Assembly: GCF_024331145.1 (NCBI RefSeq)
Contig: NZ_JANDJO010000001.1
Location: forward strand, 124,001 to 188,000
Reading direction: 5' to 3'
DNA: 64,000 bases
Source: Shimia sp. CNT1-13L.2
GTDB taxonomy: Bacteria; Pseudomonadota; Alphaproteobacteria; Rhodobacterales; Rhodobacteraceae
The notes beneath the pieces are model-generated. The model worked only from the letters and a program-made list of their open reading frames with translations, had not been told where the DNA came from and did not search any database. The first letter of the stretch is position 1, and every line of letters starts with the position of its first letter. The position numbers and the translations under genes were made by a program. This document shows, piece after piece, positions 17,516 to 26,057 of the stretch.

Positions 17516-18349
17516 ATGAAACACGTCCAGATTGGCAACCTCTCGGTTGCAAACGACGCCCCGCTCACCGTGATCGCGGGCCCCTGCCAGCTTGAAAGCG
17601 CGGACCACGCGCAGATGATCGCAGGGCAGATGAAAGAAGCCTGCGATGCCGCCGGCGCCCAATATGTCTTCAAGGCCTCCTACGACAAGGCCAACCGTAC
17701 CTCGGTTTCGGGCATCCGCGGCCTTGGCATCGACGAAGGCCTCAAGGTCCTGCAAGGCGTCAAGGAGGCCATCGGCGTGCCCGTCCTGACCGATGTCCAC
17801 ACCGAGGCCCAATGCGACCCCGCCGCCGAAGTCTGTGACATCCTGCAAATCCCTGCCTTCCTCTGCCGCCAGACCGATCTGCTTCTGGCCGCCGGCAACT
17901 CCGGCGCGGTTGTGAACGTCAAGAAGGGCCAGTTTCTCGCCCCCTGGGACATGGACAACGTGGTCTCCAAGGTCGAAAGCACCGGCAACGAGAAAATCAT
18001 GCTCACCGAGCGCGGCACCTCCTTTGGCTACAACACCCTCGTCACCGACATGCGTGGCCTGCCGCGCATGGCGCAAACGGGCTATCCGGTGATCATGGAC
18101 GCCACCCACTCGGTCCAGCAACCGGGCGGTCAGGGCGGCTCGTCGGGGGGGCAACGCGAATTCGCGCCGGTGATGGCCCGCGCCGCGGTCTCGCTCGGAA
18201 TTGCCGGAGTTTTCATCGAAACCCACCAAGATCCCGACAATGCGCCGTCAGATGGGCCAAACATGATACATTTACATCATATGCCTGCACTAATTGACAC
18301 GTTGATGGCCTTCGACCGACTGGCTAAAGCACACCCAATTCACATCTGA
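17516..18349 (+). CDS. kdsA: 3-deoxy-8-phosphooctulonate (Kdo-8-P) synthase
   Basis: KdsA condenses arabinose-5-phosphate and phosphoenolpyruvate to Kdo-8-P, the precursor of Kdo in LPS and in the linker of many ABC-exported capsules. The 277-residue protein shows IAGPCQLES (residues 20-28), FKASYDKANRTS, SFGYNTLVTDMR and HQDPDNAPSDGPNM. Cys24 sits where metal-dependent Kdo-8-P synthases have their metal-binding cysteine; the E. coli metal-free enzyme has Asn there. It begins one base after the kpsE-like stop, so it belongs to the capsule operon. Confidence 0.95.
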   Translation: MKHVQIGNLSVANDAPLTVIAGPCQLESADHAQMIAGQMKEACDAAGAQYVFKASYDKANRTSVSGIRGLGIDEGLKVLQGVKEAIGVPVLTDVHTEAQCDPAAEVCDILQIPAFLCRQTDLLLAAGNSGAVVNVKKGQFLAPWDMDNVVSKVESTGNEKIMLTERGTSFGYNTLVTDMRGLPRMAQTGYPVIMDATHSVQQPGGQGGSSGGQREFAPVMARAAVSLGIAGVFIETHQDPDNAPSDGPNMIHLHHMPALIDTLMAFDRLAKAHPIHI

Positions 18350-18369
18350 CTCAATTGACGAGAAGACAT

Positions 18370-19866
18370 ATGCAAAAACCTGCCGCCACGGTGACCCCGA
18401 ACACCTGGGAATTCCTGCGCGACCCGATGATCAAACCCACGGGCTTCCGCGAATACGACGCCCGCTGGCGTTTCCCGGAAGAGATCAACCTGCCCGGCAT
18501 GACCGCCCTTGGCCTCGGCCTCGGCACCCAGATGCGCCGCCGTGGGATCGAGCCGGTGATCGCCGTCGGCAACGACTACCGCGACTATTCGCTCTCGATC
18601 AAACTGGCGGTGATCCAGGGCCTGATGCGCGCCGGCATCCAGGTCAAGGACATCGGTCCGGCCCTGTCGCCGATGGCCTATTTCGCCCAGTTCCACCTCG
18701 ACGTGCCCGCGGTCGCCATGATCACCGCATCGCACAACCCCAACGGCTGGACCGGCGTGAAGATGGGCTTTGACCGCCCCCTCACCCACGGCCCCGACGA
18801 AATGGGCGAACTGCGCGACATCGTCCTCAACGGCGACTGGGAAGAAGCCGCAGGCGGTTCCTATGAATTCGTCGACGGCGTCAAGGAAGCCTACCTCGAC
18901 GACCTCGTCGGCGATTTCAAGATGTCCCGCCCGCTCAAGGTGGTCTGCGCCACCGGCAACGGCACCGCATCGGCCTTTGCCCCTGAACTCTTCCGCCGCT
19001 TGGGCGTCGAAGTGGTCGAAAGCCACAACGAACTCGACTACACCTTCCCCAACTACAACCCCAACCCCGAAGCGATGGAAATGCTGCACGACATGTCGGC
19101 CTCCGTCAAAGCCTCGGGCGCTGACATGGCGCTTGGGTTTGACGGCGACGGTGACCGCTGCGGCGTTGTCGACGACGAAGGCGAAGAGATCTTTGCCGAC
19201 AAGGTCGGTGTCATCATGGCCCGCGACCTGTCCAAGCTCTACCCGAATTCGACCTTCGTGGCCGACGTGAAATCCACCGGCCTCTTTGCCTCGGACCCCG
19301 AGCTGCAAAAGAACGGTGTCACCGCCGACTACTGGAAAACCGGCCACAGCCACATGAAGCGCCGCGTCAAGGAAATCGGCGCGCTGGCTGGCTTCGAAAA
19401 GTCCGGCCACTACTTCCTCGCCGAACCGGTGGGCCGTGGCTATGACTGTGGCATGCGCGTTGCAGTGGAAATCTGCAAACTGATGGACCGCAACCCCGAG
19501 ATGTCCATGTCCGACCTGCGCAAGGCCCTGCCGAAAACCTGGTCGACCCCCACCATGTCGCCCTACTGCGCCGATACCGAGAAATACGACGTCCTCGAAC
19601 GCCTCGTGCAAAAGCTGGTCGCCAAGGCCGACGCCGGTGACACCTTTGCCGGCCGCGCCATCAAGGAAGTCGTCACCGTGAATGGCGCCCGCGTCATCCT
19701 CGACAACGGCTCCTGGGGCCTCGTGCGCGCCTCGTCGAACACCCCGAACCTCGTGGTGGTCTGCGAAAGCTCGGAAAGCGAAGCGGAAATGCGCGCCATC
19801 TTTGCCGACATCGACGCGGTCATCCGCACCGAAGAGCTGGTTGGCGACTACGACCAGACGATCTGA
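18370..19866 (+). CDS. Phosphomannomutase/phosphoglucomutase
   Basis: Cytosolic mutase that interconverts hexose-6- and hexose-1-phosphate through a phosphoserine, supplying nucleotide-sugar precursors. The 498-residue protein has the active-site loop ITASHNPNGWTGVK (phosphoserine), the metal loop GFDGDGDRCGV and the sugar-binding loop FEKSGHYF. ATG 18370 with GAGAAG upstream is preferred over an in-frame TTG at 18355. It is 20 bases after kdsA and fits a capsule/LPS precursor role. Mannose versus glucose preference cannot be read here. Confidence 0.9.
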   Translation: MQKPAATVTPNTWEFLRDPMIKPTGFREYDARWRFPEEINLPGMTALGLGLGTQMRRRGIEPVIAVGNDYRDYSLSIKLAVIQGLMRAGIQVKDIGPALSPMAYFAQFHLDVPAVAMITASHNPNGWTGVKMGFDRPLTHGPDEMGELRDIVLNGDWEEAAGGSYEFVDGVKEAYLDDLVGDFKMSRPLKVVCATGNGTASAFAPELFRRLGVEVVESHNELDYTFPNYNPNPEAMEMLHDMSASVKASGADMALGFDGDGDRCGVVDDEGEEIFADKVGVIMARDLSKLYPNSTFVADVKSTGLFASDPELQKNGVTADYWKTGHSHMKRRVKEIGALAGFEKSGHYFLAEPVGRGYDCGMRVAVEICKLMDRNPEMSMSDLRKALPKTWSTPTMSPYCADTEKYDVLERLVQKLVAKADAGDTFAGRAIKEVVTVNGARVILDNGSWGLVRASSNTPNLVVVCESSESEAEMRAIFADIDAVIRTEELVGDYDQTI

Positions 19867-19874
19867 GGCACCCT

Positions 19875-20609
19875 TTGCTCGGCCTGATACGCGCCCTGTT
19901 CAAATCGGGACAACCCGCAGAGAAATCCCGCCCCGGCGGGATTTCCACCTCTGCCGACCTGCCACGCCCCTTCGGCTTCAAGACCGGCTGGTTCGCCCTG
20001 CGCACCACCGACACCGATGCCGCCGCCACGGCCTTCGGCATGACCCAGCCGCAGCTCTGCAACTGGACAAGCGGCCTCGCCGCTGTCTCGGGCCACACAC
20101 CATCGTCCAAGCTGCCACCGATCTTCGTGACCCCGCCCCTGAACGGCTGGACCCTTGCCGTGACCGGTTCAGGCATCAACGCCGACACCCCAGAGGGCTG
20201 CAAGGCCGTCGCGCAAACCGTCACCTCCCTGTCCAAAGAATTCGGCGAGGCCCAGTTCTTCGCCTCCCACCGCGTTGTCGAACACTCTGCATGGTTCATC
20301 GCCCGCAAGGGCCAATTGAAACGCGCCTTTTCGTTCGTGGGCGCCCAAAGCGGCCTGATCTGCAACATCGGCCCCGCCACAAGCCCCTTCGAACACACCC
20401 TGCACCTTGATCAATTGGACGGCCTCTCCCTCAACATGGCCAACTCCATCCTTGCCTCTCTCAGCGATGAGGCCGCAGAAAAGAAACTGCCCTACCTGAA
20501 CGAAACCGCCCCGCACAAGGTCGCCCGGCTCTGGAGCCTCTCGCCGCTCGACCTGCCCCGCAGCGGCGATGACATCGGGGTCGGCATCCTTGGCCGTTTC
20601 ACGCCCTGA
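19875..20609 (+). CDS. Conserved-looking protein of unknown function
   Basis: A 244-residue protein that I do not recognise. It starts with TTG at 19875, six bases after GAGG, and directly follows the phosphomutase stop, so it is likely co-transcribed with it. After a short basic N-terminus (residues 1-25) there is one globular domain rich in Trp/Phe (FKTGWFALRTTD, LNGWTLAVTGSG, EHSAWFIARKGQLKRAFSFVG). No membrane segment, signal peptide or metal motif is seen. Codon use matches the neighbours, so this is a real resident gene rather than a shadow frame. Confidence 0.7.
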   Translation: MLGLIRALFKSGQPAEKSRPGGISTSADLPRPFGFKTGWFALRTTDTDAAATAFGMTQPQLCNWTSGLAAVSGHTPSSKLPPIFVTPPLNGWTLAVTGSGINADTPEGCKAVAQTVTSLSKEFGEAQFFASHRVVEHSAWFIARKGQLKRAFSFVGAQSGLICNIGPATSPFEHTLHLDQLDGLSLNMANSILASLSDEAAEKKLPYLNETAPHKVARLWSLSPLDLPRSGDDIGVGILGRFTP

Positions 20610-20660
20610 TCCCCAGCATTCCCCGTTTTCCCGAAACCAATTTTTCCACGTATTTCCAAC

Positions 20661-21152
20661 ATGCCCCTTCTGCCCTATGCGCTGCCCGTCGCTGTTCTGC
20701 TTGTTGTCTGCCTTGCCCTCTGGTTCCGCAAATCCCGCAGGCAGATCCCGCAAAGCGCACCCATCCTGATTGACGGCTCGAACGTCATGCACTGGAACAA
20801 CGGCACCCCCGACATCCGCGTCGTCCGCCGCGTGGTCGATGCGCTGCAACATCACGGGCACACCCCCGGCGTCGTGTTCGATGCAAACGTCGGCTACAAG
20901 ATCAGCAACCGTTTTCTGGGCGACGAGGCCATGGCCGACCGCCTGAACCTCCCGGTCGAACAGGTCATGGTCTCGCCCAAGGGCGTGCCCGCCGATCAGT
21001 TCCTCCTGCAAGCCGCCCGCGACATGGACGCCGCGATCATCACCAACGACCGCTTCCGCGACTGGGCCACAGCCTTTCCCGATGTCGTCAAACCCGAACG
21101 CCTTGTCAAAGGCGGCTTTCGACAGGGGTCTCCCTATCTGAAAGCCTCCTGA
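20661..21152 (+). CDS. Membrane-anchored NYN-domain ribonuclease-like protein
   Basis: A 163-residue protein with one N-terminal membrane helix (about residues 6-22, YALPVAVLLVVCLALWF) and a Zc3h12a-type NYN/PIN-like domain. Acidic residues of the metal-dependent nuclease site are visible: ILIDGSNVMHW (Asp), GVVFDANVGY (Asp) and AAIITNDRFRDW (Asp-x-Phe). Such domains cleave RNA. The N-in-anchor topology would leave the nuclease domain on the cytosolic face because the basic FRKSRR segment follows the helix. No partner gene is evident. Confidence 0.75.
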   Translation: MPLLPYALPVAVLLVVCLALWFRKSRRQIPQSAPILIDGSNVMHWNNGTPDIRVVRRVVDALQHHGHTPGVVFDANVGYKISNRFLGDEAMADRLNLPVEQVMVSPKGVPADQFLLQAARDMDAAIITNDRFRDWATAFPDVVKPERLVKGGFRQGSPYLKAS

Positions 21153-21215
21153 CACGATCTCTTTCTACTCCGGAGCACCCGTAGGAGAAGTCCACAGCGG
21201 CGCCCTGACCTCGCC

Positions 21216-22028
21216 TCAGATGTCGCTGAAGTCGCCACTCCTCCCCTTGCCACCGGCAAAGCGGCTGGCGCCCTCGGGCGCATCTTTGCGGCAGGCGTCG
21301 ATACCATTGGCCCACTCAAGCCGCAGCCCGTCGCGCACCGACATCCCCCGCGACTCGATGATCGTGCGCCGGTCTGCAAGAACCGCCGCCTGCGGAAAAC
21401 GCGCGATCTCATGTGCCATCGCCTCTGCCGCTACTCGTGCCTCGCCTTCCGGCACCACCTTTTCACACAGCCCGATGCGATAGCACTCCTCGGCAGGCAC
21501 CTTGCGCCCGGTCATCGCGATTTCCAGCGCCTTGCCCTGTCCTACCAGACGCGGCAGGCGTACGGCCCCGCCATCCATCAGCGGAATGCCCCACCGGCGA
21601 CAAAAGACACCAAGATACGCGGTCTCGGCCATCACCCGCACATCGGCCCACATCGCCAGTTCCATCCCGCCGGCCACCGCCGGTCCTTCCACCGCCGCGA
21701 TCACCGGTTTGCTTAGCTCCATGCGCGACGGCCCCAGCGGCCCGCGCGGCGCAGGCGCAGCCCCCACCGGAAAGGCAAGGTCCTCCACAATCTCCTTTTG
21801 GAGTTTCTCCCGATCCGTCAGGGTCGTGGCGTATTTCAGATCCCATCCCGCGCAAAAAGCGCCGCCCTTGCCCCAGAACACCGCGACCTTGGCATCGCTC
21901 GCCTCAAAGGCCTCGAAAGCCGCCACGATGGCATCTGCCGCCTCCGGGCTCATTGCGTTGCGTGCCTCGTCAAACCGATCGTGAATGATGGTCCAGACAT
22001 CACCGTTCTTTTCGATTTCCACCGCCAT
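21216..22028 (-). CDS. Enoyl-CoA hydratase/isomerase (crotonase) family protein 1
   Basis: A 270-residue crotonase-fold protein. The oxyanion-hole segments are visible: GKGGAFCAGWDLKY and AVEGPAVAGGMELAMWADVRV. The substrate acyl chain cannot be deduced. It shares with the second paralogue (22807-23610) the segment FCRRWG-PL-DGG and an unusual C-terminal tail FAGGKGR-GDF-DI. The start at 22028 has GAGGAGA upstream; an earlier in-frame start is rejected. A TetR-type operator palindrome lies 57 bases upstream, between this gene and tetR. Confidence 0.85.
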   Translation of the reverse strand: MAVEIEKNGDVWTIIHDRFDEARNAMSPEAADAIVAAFEAFEASDAKVAVFWGKGGAFCAGWDLKYATTLTDREKLQKEIVEDLAFPVGAAPAPRGPLGPSRMELSKPVIAAVEGPAVAGGMELAMWADVRVMAETAYLGVFCRRWGIPLMDGGAVRLPRLVGQGKALEIAMTGRKVPAEECYRIGLCEKVVPEGEARVAAEAMAHEIARFPQAAVLADRRTIIESRGMSVRDGLRLEWANGIDACRKDAPEGASRFAGGKGRSGDFSDI

Positions 22029-22084
22029 GACATGTCTCCTCTGTTCGCGGAAACCACCTGTCCCCGCGCTTGTCATTCCGACTC

Positions 22085-22101
22085 AGATAACACTGTTATC
22101 T
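22085..22101. promoter_or_regulatory. TetR-type operator upstream of enoyl-CoA hydratase 1
   Basis: AGATAAC-ACT-GTTATCT is a perfect 7-3-7 inverted repeat overlapping the tetR stop codon and preceding the hydratase gene. Its core matches the palindrome at 22726-22740 (R-TAAC-N3-GTTA-Y). Confidence 0.65.
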
Positions 22102-22707
22102 TGATGGCTTGACTATGAGCGCCCCAAGCAACGAGTCAAGAACCAACTGCCAGTGAGTTTCCAATGATCGGTCGCGTTTCGAAAAGCTCAGCGCCAGCAC
22201 ACCAATCATCGCGGCAAAGGTGGCATGGGCCCGCTCCAGCGCCTCGTCCTCGCCCATCACACCGCCGCCGATCCGCAGGAAACAGGCCTGGAAAACCGCC
22301 ATGCTGTCTTTCAGAATCTCGTTCAATTCGCGGTCCCGCTCTGCCCCAAGGCTCTTGCGTCCCTCCCTTTCAAACAGGTAGAGACCAAGCTGATACTCAA
22401 ACTTATGTGCCTGATAATACTCAATTGCTGCCAAAACAGAGGCTCGTAGGGACGCCTCCGGATCCGCCTCCTTCGCCGCCCCGACGGACACCGCCTTGTG
22501 TAACTCGTGCAGGCTCTCTTCCAACAGCGCCGCATAGATATCCTCCTTGCCCGAGAACATCTTGTAGATCGCCCCGGTGGTATATCCCGCCGCCGCCGCG
22601 ATCTTGCGCAGCCCGGCATCCAGCCCCCCCTCCTCGGCAAAGATCACCCGCGCCGCATCAAGCACTTTGCGACGTCGCGTCATAAGATCAGCGGCTTCCT
22701 GCGCCAT
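22096..22707 (-). CDS. TetR/AcrR family regulator
   Basis: A 203-residue repressor with a TetR helix-turn-helix (LRKIAAAAGYTTGAIYKMFSGKEDIYAALL, residues about 34-63 in total) and an all-helical ligand domain. The start at 22707 has AAAGGAAAG upstream; a longer frame runs through the operator and is not used. It lies between two enoyl-CoA hydratase genes on the same strand, and palindromes of the same consensus precede both tetR and hydratase 1. An acyl-CoA or fatty-acid inducer is a reasonable inference. Confidence 0.88.
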   Translation of the reverse strand: MAQEAADLMTRRRKVLDAARVIFAEEGGLDAGLRKIAAAAGYTTGAIYKMFSGKEDIYAALLEESLHELHKAVSVGAAKEADPEASLRASVLAAIEYYQAHKFEYQLGLYLFEREGRKSLGAERDRELNEILKDSMAVFQACFLRIGGGVMGEDEALERAHATFAAMIGVLALSFSKRDRSLETHWQLVLDSLLGALIVKPSR

Positions 22708-22725
22708 GGGCTTTCCTTTCGCCTT

Positions 22726-22740
22726 GGTAACATCGTTACC
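22726..22740. promoter_or_regulatory. TetR-type operator upstream of tetR
   Basis: GGTAAC-ATC-GTTACC is a perfect 6-3-6 inverted repeat, 19 bases upstream of the tetR start. It has the same architecture and half-site core (TAAC/GTTA) as 22085-22101, supporting autoregulation. Confidence 0.7.
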
Positions 22741-22753
22741 CACCCAGAATGGC

Positions 22754-22785
22754 ACGGGGCGGCTGGAAAATCCATGCCGCCCCGT
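22754..22785 (-). terminator. Hairpin after enoyl-CoA hydratase 2
   Basis: ACGGGGCGGC / GCCGCCCCGT form a perfect 10-bp stem with a 12-base loop in the gap between hydratase 2 and tetR. No U-tract follows on the minus strand, so it may only partly separate the two transcripts. Confidence 0.45.
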
Positions 22786-22806
22786 CATGTCCCCATCACC
22801 CAAAGG

Positions 22807-23610
22807 TCAAATGTCGGCGAAATCCCCGCCGCGCCCCTTGCCACCGGCAAACCGTGCCGCGCCGTGCTGCCCCTCGCTCAGGAAGGTTGCATAGGATCGC
22901 CATTCCCGCGTCAGGGCCTGCGCCAGCGCCTCTCCCGACATCCGCGCCGACAGGTGATCGGCCCGCATACAGGCCTGCGGAAACCGGCTGAGGCCCTCGG
23001 CAAACTCCACCGCCGCAGCCAGCGCCGCGCCATCCTCGACCACGCGATCCACCAGCCCCAGCCGCTGGGCCTCGTCGGCCTCCACGGGACGTCCGGTCAG
23101 GATCAGGTCATTGGCCCGCCCCTGCCCCATGATCGCGGGCAACCGGATTGTGCCCCCGTCAATCAGCGGCACGCCCCAGCGCCGACAGAACACGCCGAAT
23201 GTCGAAGACGCGCCCGCCACCCGCATGTCGCACCACGCCGCCAGTTCGATGCCTCCGGCCACCGCATAGCCCTCGACCGCGGCAATCACCGGCTTGGTCA
23301 GCATCAGGCGGCTTGGCCCCATCGGCCCCGGCAGGGGCTGAGCGCGGGCATCCCGCCAGCCTGCGGGAATATCCACCTCGCCGATCCAATCCTGCCCATC
23401 CCCTTCTGCCGCTGCCTTGAGATCGAAGCCGGCACAGAAGTATCCACCTTCCCCGGTCAACACGGCGGCATCCACGCTGTCATCCAGATCAAACTCAAGG
23501 AAAGCCTTGTATAAGTCCCGCGCCGTTTCGGGGTTCACCGCGTTGCGCGCATCCGGGCGGTTGATCGACACAATCCGCACCCGGCCACGCGTCTCCACCA
23601 ATAAGCTCAT
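22807..23610 (-). CDS. Enoyl-CoA hydratase/isomerase (crotonase) family protein 2
   Basis: A 267-residue crotonase-fold protein. Oxyanion-hole segments are GEGGYFCAGFDLKA and AVEGYAVAGGIELAAWCDMRV. It is clearly a paralogue of the protein at 21216-22028, sharing FCRRWG-PLIDGG and the C-terminal FAGGKGRGGDFADI tail. AGGAGG precedes the ATG with ideal spacing. It is the upstream member of a hydratase-tetR-hydratase arrangement on the minus strand. No operator of the matching type is seen directly upstream of this gene. Confidence 0.85.
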   Translation of the reverse strand: MSLLVETRGRVRIVSINRPDARNAVNPETARDLYKAFLEFDLDDSVDAAVLTGEGGYFCAGFDLKAAAEGDGQDWIGEVDIPAGWRDARAQPLPGPMGPSRLMLTKPVIAAVEGYAVAGGIELAAWCDMRVAGASSTFGVFCRRWGVPLIDGGTIRLPAIMGQGRANDLILTGRPVEADEAQRLGLVDRVVEDGAALAAAVEFAEGLSRFPQACMRADHLSARMSGEALAQALTREWRSYATFLSEGQHGAARFAGGKGRGGDFADI

Positions 23611-23712
23611 GAAAAATCCTCCTGCCCCAAGCGCAGCATCCCGAGCGCTACGGCGTCAATCAAAACCCCACGTCGCTTGACCCGAAGCCCCGCGCGGCCT
23701 ATCGAGCCTGCC

Positions 23713-23907
23713 ATGGACAAACTGGAAGAACAAATCGCCCACCTAACGCGCACCGTCGAAGACCTCTCCGAGGTCGTCGCCCGTCAGGACAAGGAACTCG
23801 CCCTGCTGACACGCCGCGTGCAGTTGCTGCTCGAACGCGAAGCCGCCCGCGAATCCGACGGTGGCGGTGGCGTCGTCTTTGGTGACGAACGCCCCCCGCA
23901 CTACTGA
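23713..23907 (+). CDS. slyX: SlyX family protein
   Basis: A 64-residue protein with a coiled-coil (MDKLEEQIAHLTRTVEDLSE..., residues 1-45) and the hallmark C-terminal RPPHY. SlyX is widespread, small and of unknown role. The ATG at 23713 is the family start; an earlier in-frame start is ignored. It ends three bases before the convergent serralysin gene. Confidence 0.88.
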   Translation: MDKLEEQIAHLTRTVEDLSEVVARQDKELALLTRRVQLLLEREAARESDGGGGVVFGDERPPHY

Positions 23908-23910
23908 TCG

Positions 23911-25914
23911 TCAGAGCAGGAAATCCCCTGCGGTCAGGTCGACCAGCAGACCAAGATCAAGCGAGAAGTCGGCATTGCCATCGCCGTCGACATCGGCGCG
24001 AATGGCCGTACGTCCGCCGCCCTTGAAATAGCGCAACTCGCCCGCCGTGCCGCTAAAGGCCGTAGTGCCGATAAAGGTGAAATCCTGGTCCCCGGCGGCA
24101 CCGGTGTTGGCATCGATTGCCGAGATGTAGATCCGGTCATCGCCTTGGATGAAATCGATGATGTGGTCATGCGCGCCCAGCGCACTGTCGCTCACGTTGA
24201 AGAACGAAAACGCATCCGCGCCGTCCCCGCCCGACATGGTGTCCTGACCACCAAGACCGCGGATCGTGTCATCGCCGTTGCCACCATGCAGCGTATCCTG
24301 ACCATCCCCGCCAAACAGGACATCATTGCCAAGCCCGCCTTCCATGCTGTCATTGCGGTTGTGGCCATAAAGCGTGTCGTCGCCGCTGCCACCAATCAGC
24401 AGGTCATCGCCCTTGCCGCCTTCCAGAATGTCCTTGCCCGCAAGCCCGCTGATCGTGTCCTTCCCGGCACCCCCGACCAGCTTGTTGTTGATCGAGTTGC
24501 CCCAGATTTCGTCACCTCTGGTGCCACCAATCGCATCCTCGATCATCGACCGTTTCTTGCCGTCATGCAGCAGGGCATTAAACACGCTGCCACGGGCATA
24601 GATATTGTCGTCCGGATCGGCCTTGCCCTCCAACAGCGCCAGTTGGCTTTTCTTCAGAACGCTCCACTTGCCCGGCCGCAGGTCAAGCATCACACCGGTA
24701 TTGTAATTCGACGCGTCATAGGTGTCGTGACCGCCACCGTCCCAGATCGTCTCGAAGATTTTCGCCTTCGTCTTGTCAAACGTATAGGTCGTGTCCCCCG
24801 ATTTGGTCTTGAAGTTCGCGCCATAAAGATACTGGATCGCCGCGATATCGTGCATCATCAACGTATGCGGATAGCTGCCCTCGGCATTGGTCACATTGGC
24901 AATCGACTGCCCCGCCCACGAACGATAGCTCATCACCGAAAACTCGTGACTGTCCTGATTGGCGGGCAACTGCACCCCGTTGCCACGCGTACTGTGCGGG
25001 TGCTTCAGGCCAAGCGCATGGCCCACCTCATGGATGAAGACATAAAAGTCATAAGACCCCACTGCCGCCTCGGCCGTCGGACGGGCAATGTCGATCATCA
25101 CGTCGCCCGAATTCGCGCTATGCCCCGGCAGAAACGCATCCGCCGGCGCATCAATATCCGAACGCCCGAACCGCAACGTGCCCGGCGTGCCGCCATCCGT
25201 CACCTTCTTGAACGTGATGTCGGCAAGGTCGTCCCACATGTCCAGCGCCTTCAGCGTCATCGCCTTCTGCCCCGCCGAGAACGCCTGCAAAGTATCCGCG
25301 CGGGTCTTTGACGAGGTAAAGGTCTCCGGCCCCGTGCCATACCCCGGCAGGTCCGAATTCGCGTTCATGAAACTCCAGGTGATCGTGTTCTCGGCCCATT
25401 TCGTGCCGTTAATCAGGTTGTCGATCTTCACATCGCCCGAGTTGGCAATCTTCTTGTGCTCCGGCCTTACCCCCACCGTCAGGTTGTCCACCGCGAACCC
25501 CGCGGGCTCGCTGCCAATCGGCTTGATCACCACCTTCTTGATGACATTCTCGCCGAAATCGAAACTGAAGTTCTGATAGGTGCCATCGTCGTTGGTGTTC
25601 ACCTTCTTGACGATCTTGAACCCGTTGTGTCCGTGGATAACGACCCGCGTGCTCTTGGCCGCGTCAAAACACCCCGCATCGAAACTCACCGACGAGGCAA
25701 GGTGCGAAAAGGTGAAGACCACCGGCCCGCTATAGCTCGAGTTGGCCGCGATACAGGGCGTCGTCGGGTTGCAGCTGTCCGGCACAAGCTGCCCCGTGGT
25801 GTTCACCGTAAAATCCCCGACATGCAGCAGGTTGGCGAAGGTGTAGGTTGGGTTGGTCGTGTAAAGGGAATACTCGTCAAACGTTATGGTACCGGTCGAA
25901 ACTGGGCTGGCCAT
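23911..25914 (-). CDS. Serralysin-like RTX metalloprotease (type I secreted)
   Basis: A 667-residue extracellular zinc protease. The zinc motif His295-Glu-x2-His299-x5-His305 (HEVGHALGLKH) is followed by the Met-turn SVMSYRSW. About residues 470-590 hold calcium-binding RTX nonapeptides (GGAGKDTIS, GGSGDDTLY, GGDGQDTLH and others). The C-terminus ends LTAGDFLL, compatible with a type I secretion signal; no Sec signal peptide is present. Residues 1-150 form an additional beta-rich domain (FDEYSLYT ... FAVDNLTVG) like carbohydrate-binding or PEP-CTERM-associated modules, unusual before a serralysin core. No T1SS exporter genes are adjacent. Confidence 0.87.
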   Translation of the reverse strand: MASPVSTGTITFDEYSLYTTNPTYTFANLLHVGDFTVNTTGQLVPDSCNPTTPCIAANSSYSGPVVFTFSHLASSVSFDAGCFDAAKSTRVVIHGHNGFKIVKKVNTNDDGTYQNFSFDFGENVIKKVVIKPIGSEPAGFAVDNLTVGVRPEHKKIANSGDVKIDNLINGTKWAENTITWSFMNANSDLPGYGTGPETFTSSKTRADTLQAFSAGQKAMTLKALDMWDDLADITFKKVTDGGTPGTLRFGRSDIDAPADAFLPGHSANSGDVMIDIARPTAEAAVGSYDFYVFIHEVGHALGLKHPHSTRGNGVQLPANQDSHEFSVMSYRSWAGQSIANVTNAEGSYPHTLMMHDIAAIQYLYGANFKTKSGDTTYTFDKTKAKIFETIWDGGGHDTYDASNYNTGVMLDLRPGKWSVLKKSQLALLEGKADPDDNIYARGSVFNALLHDGKKRSMIEDAIGGTRGDEIWGNSINNKLVGGAGKDTISGLAGKDILEGGKGDDLLIGGSGDDTLYGHNRNDSMEGGLGNDVLFGGDGQDTLHGGNGDDTIRGLGGQDTMSGGDGADAFSFFNVSDSALGAHDHIIDFIQGDDRIYISAIDANTGAAGDQDFTFIGTTAFSGTAGELRYFKGGGRTAIRADVDGDGNADFSLDLGLLVDLTAGDFLL

Positions 25915-26057
25915 GCGATGTCCTCCCGCAAAGCCCGCGCATCTCGTCCTACCGAAATCTCCGCGGGATGCGCGGACGATTGGTCATGAAAATTCTGTTT
26001 GAGGCCTCGGATGGTAGCACAAAAGCGGCGGCACGTCACATGTGCCGCCAACGGCCC

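Noticed and set aside
24145-25311. 388-codon plus-strand frame opposite the serralysin
   Set aside because: Repetitive shadow of RTX coding sequence; no domain and no plausible start.
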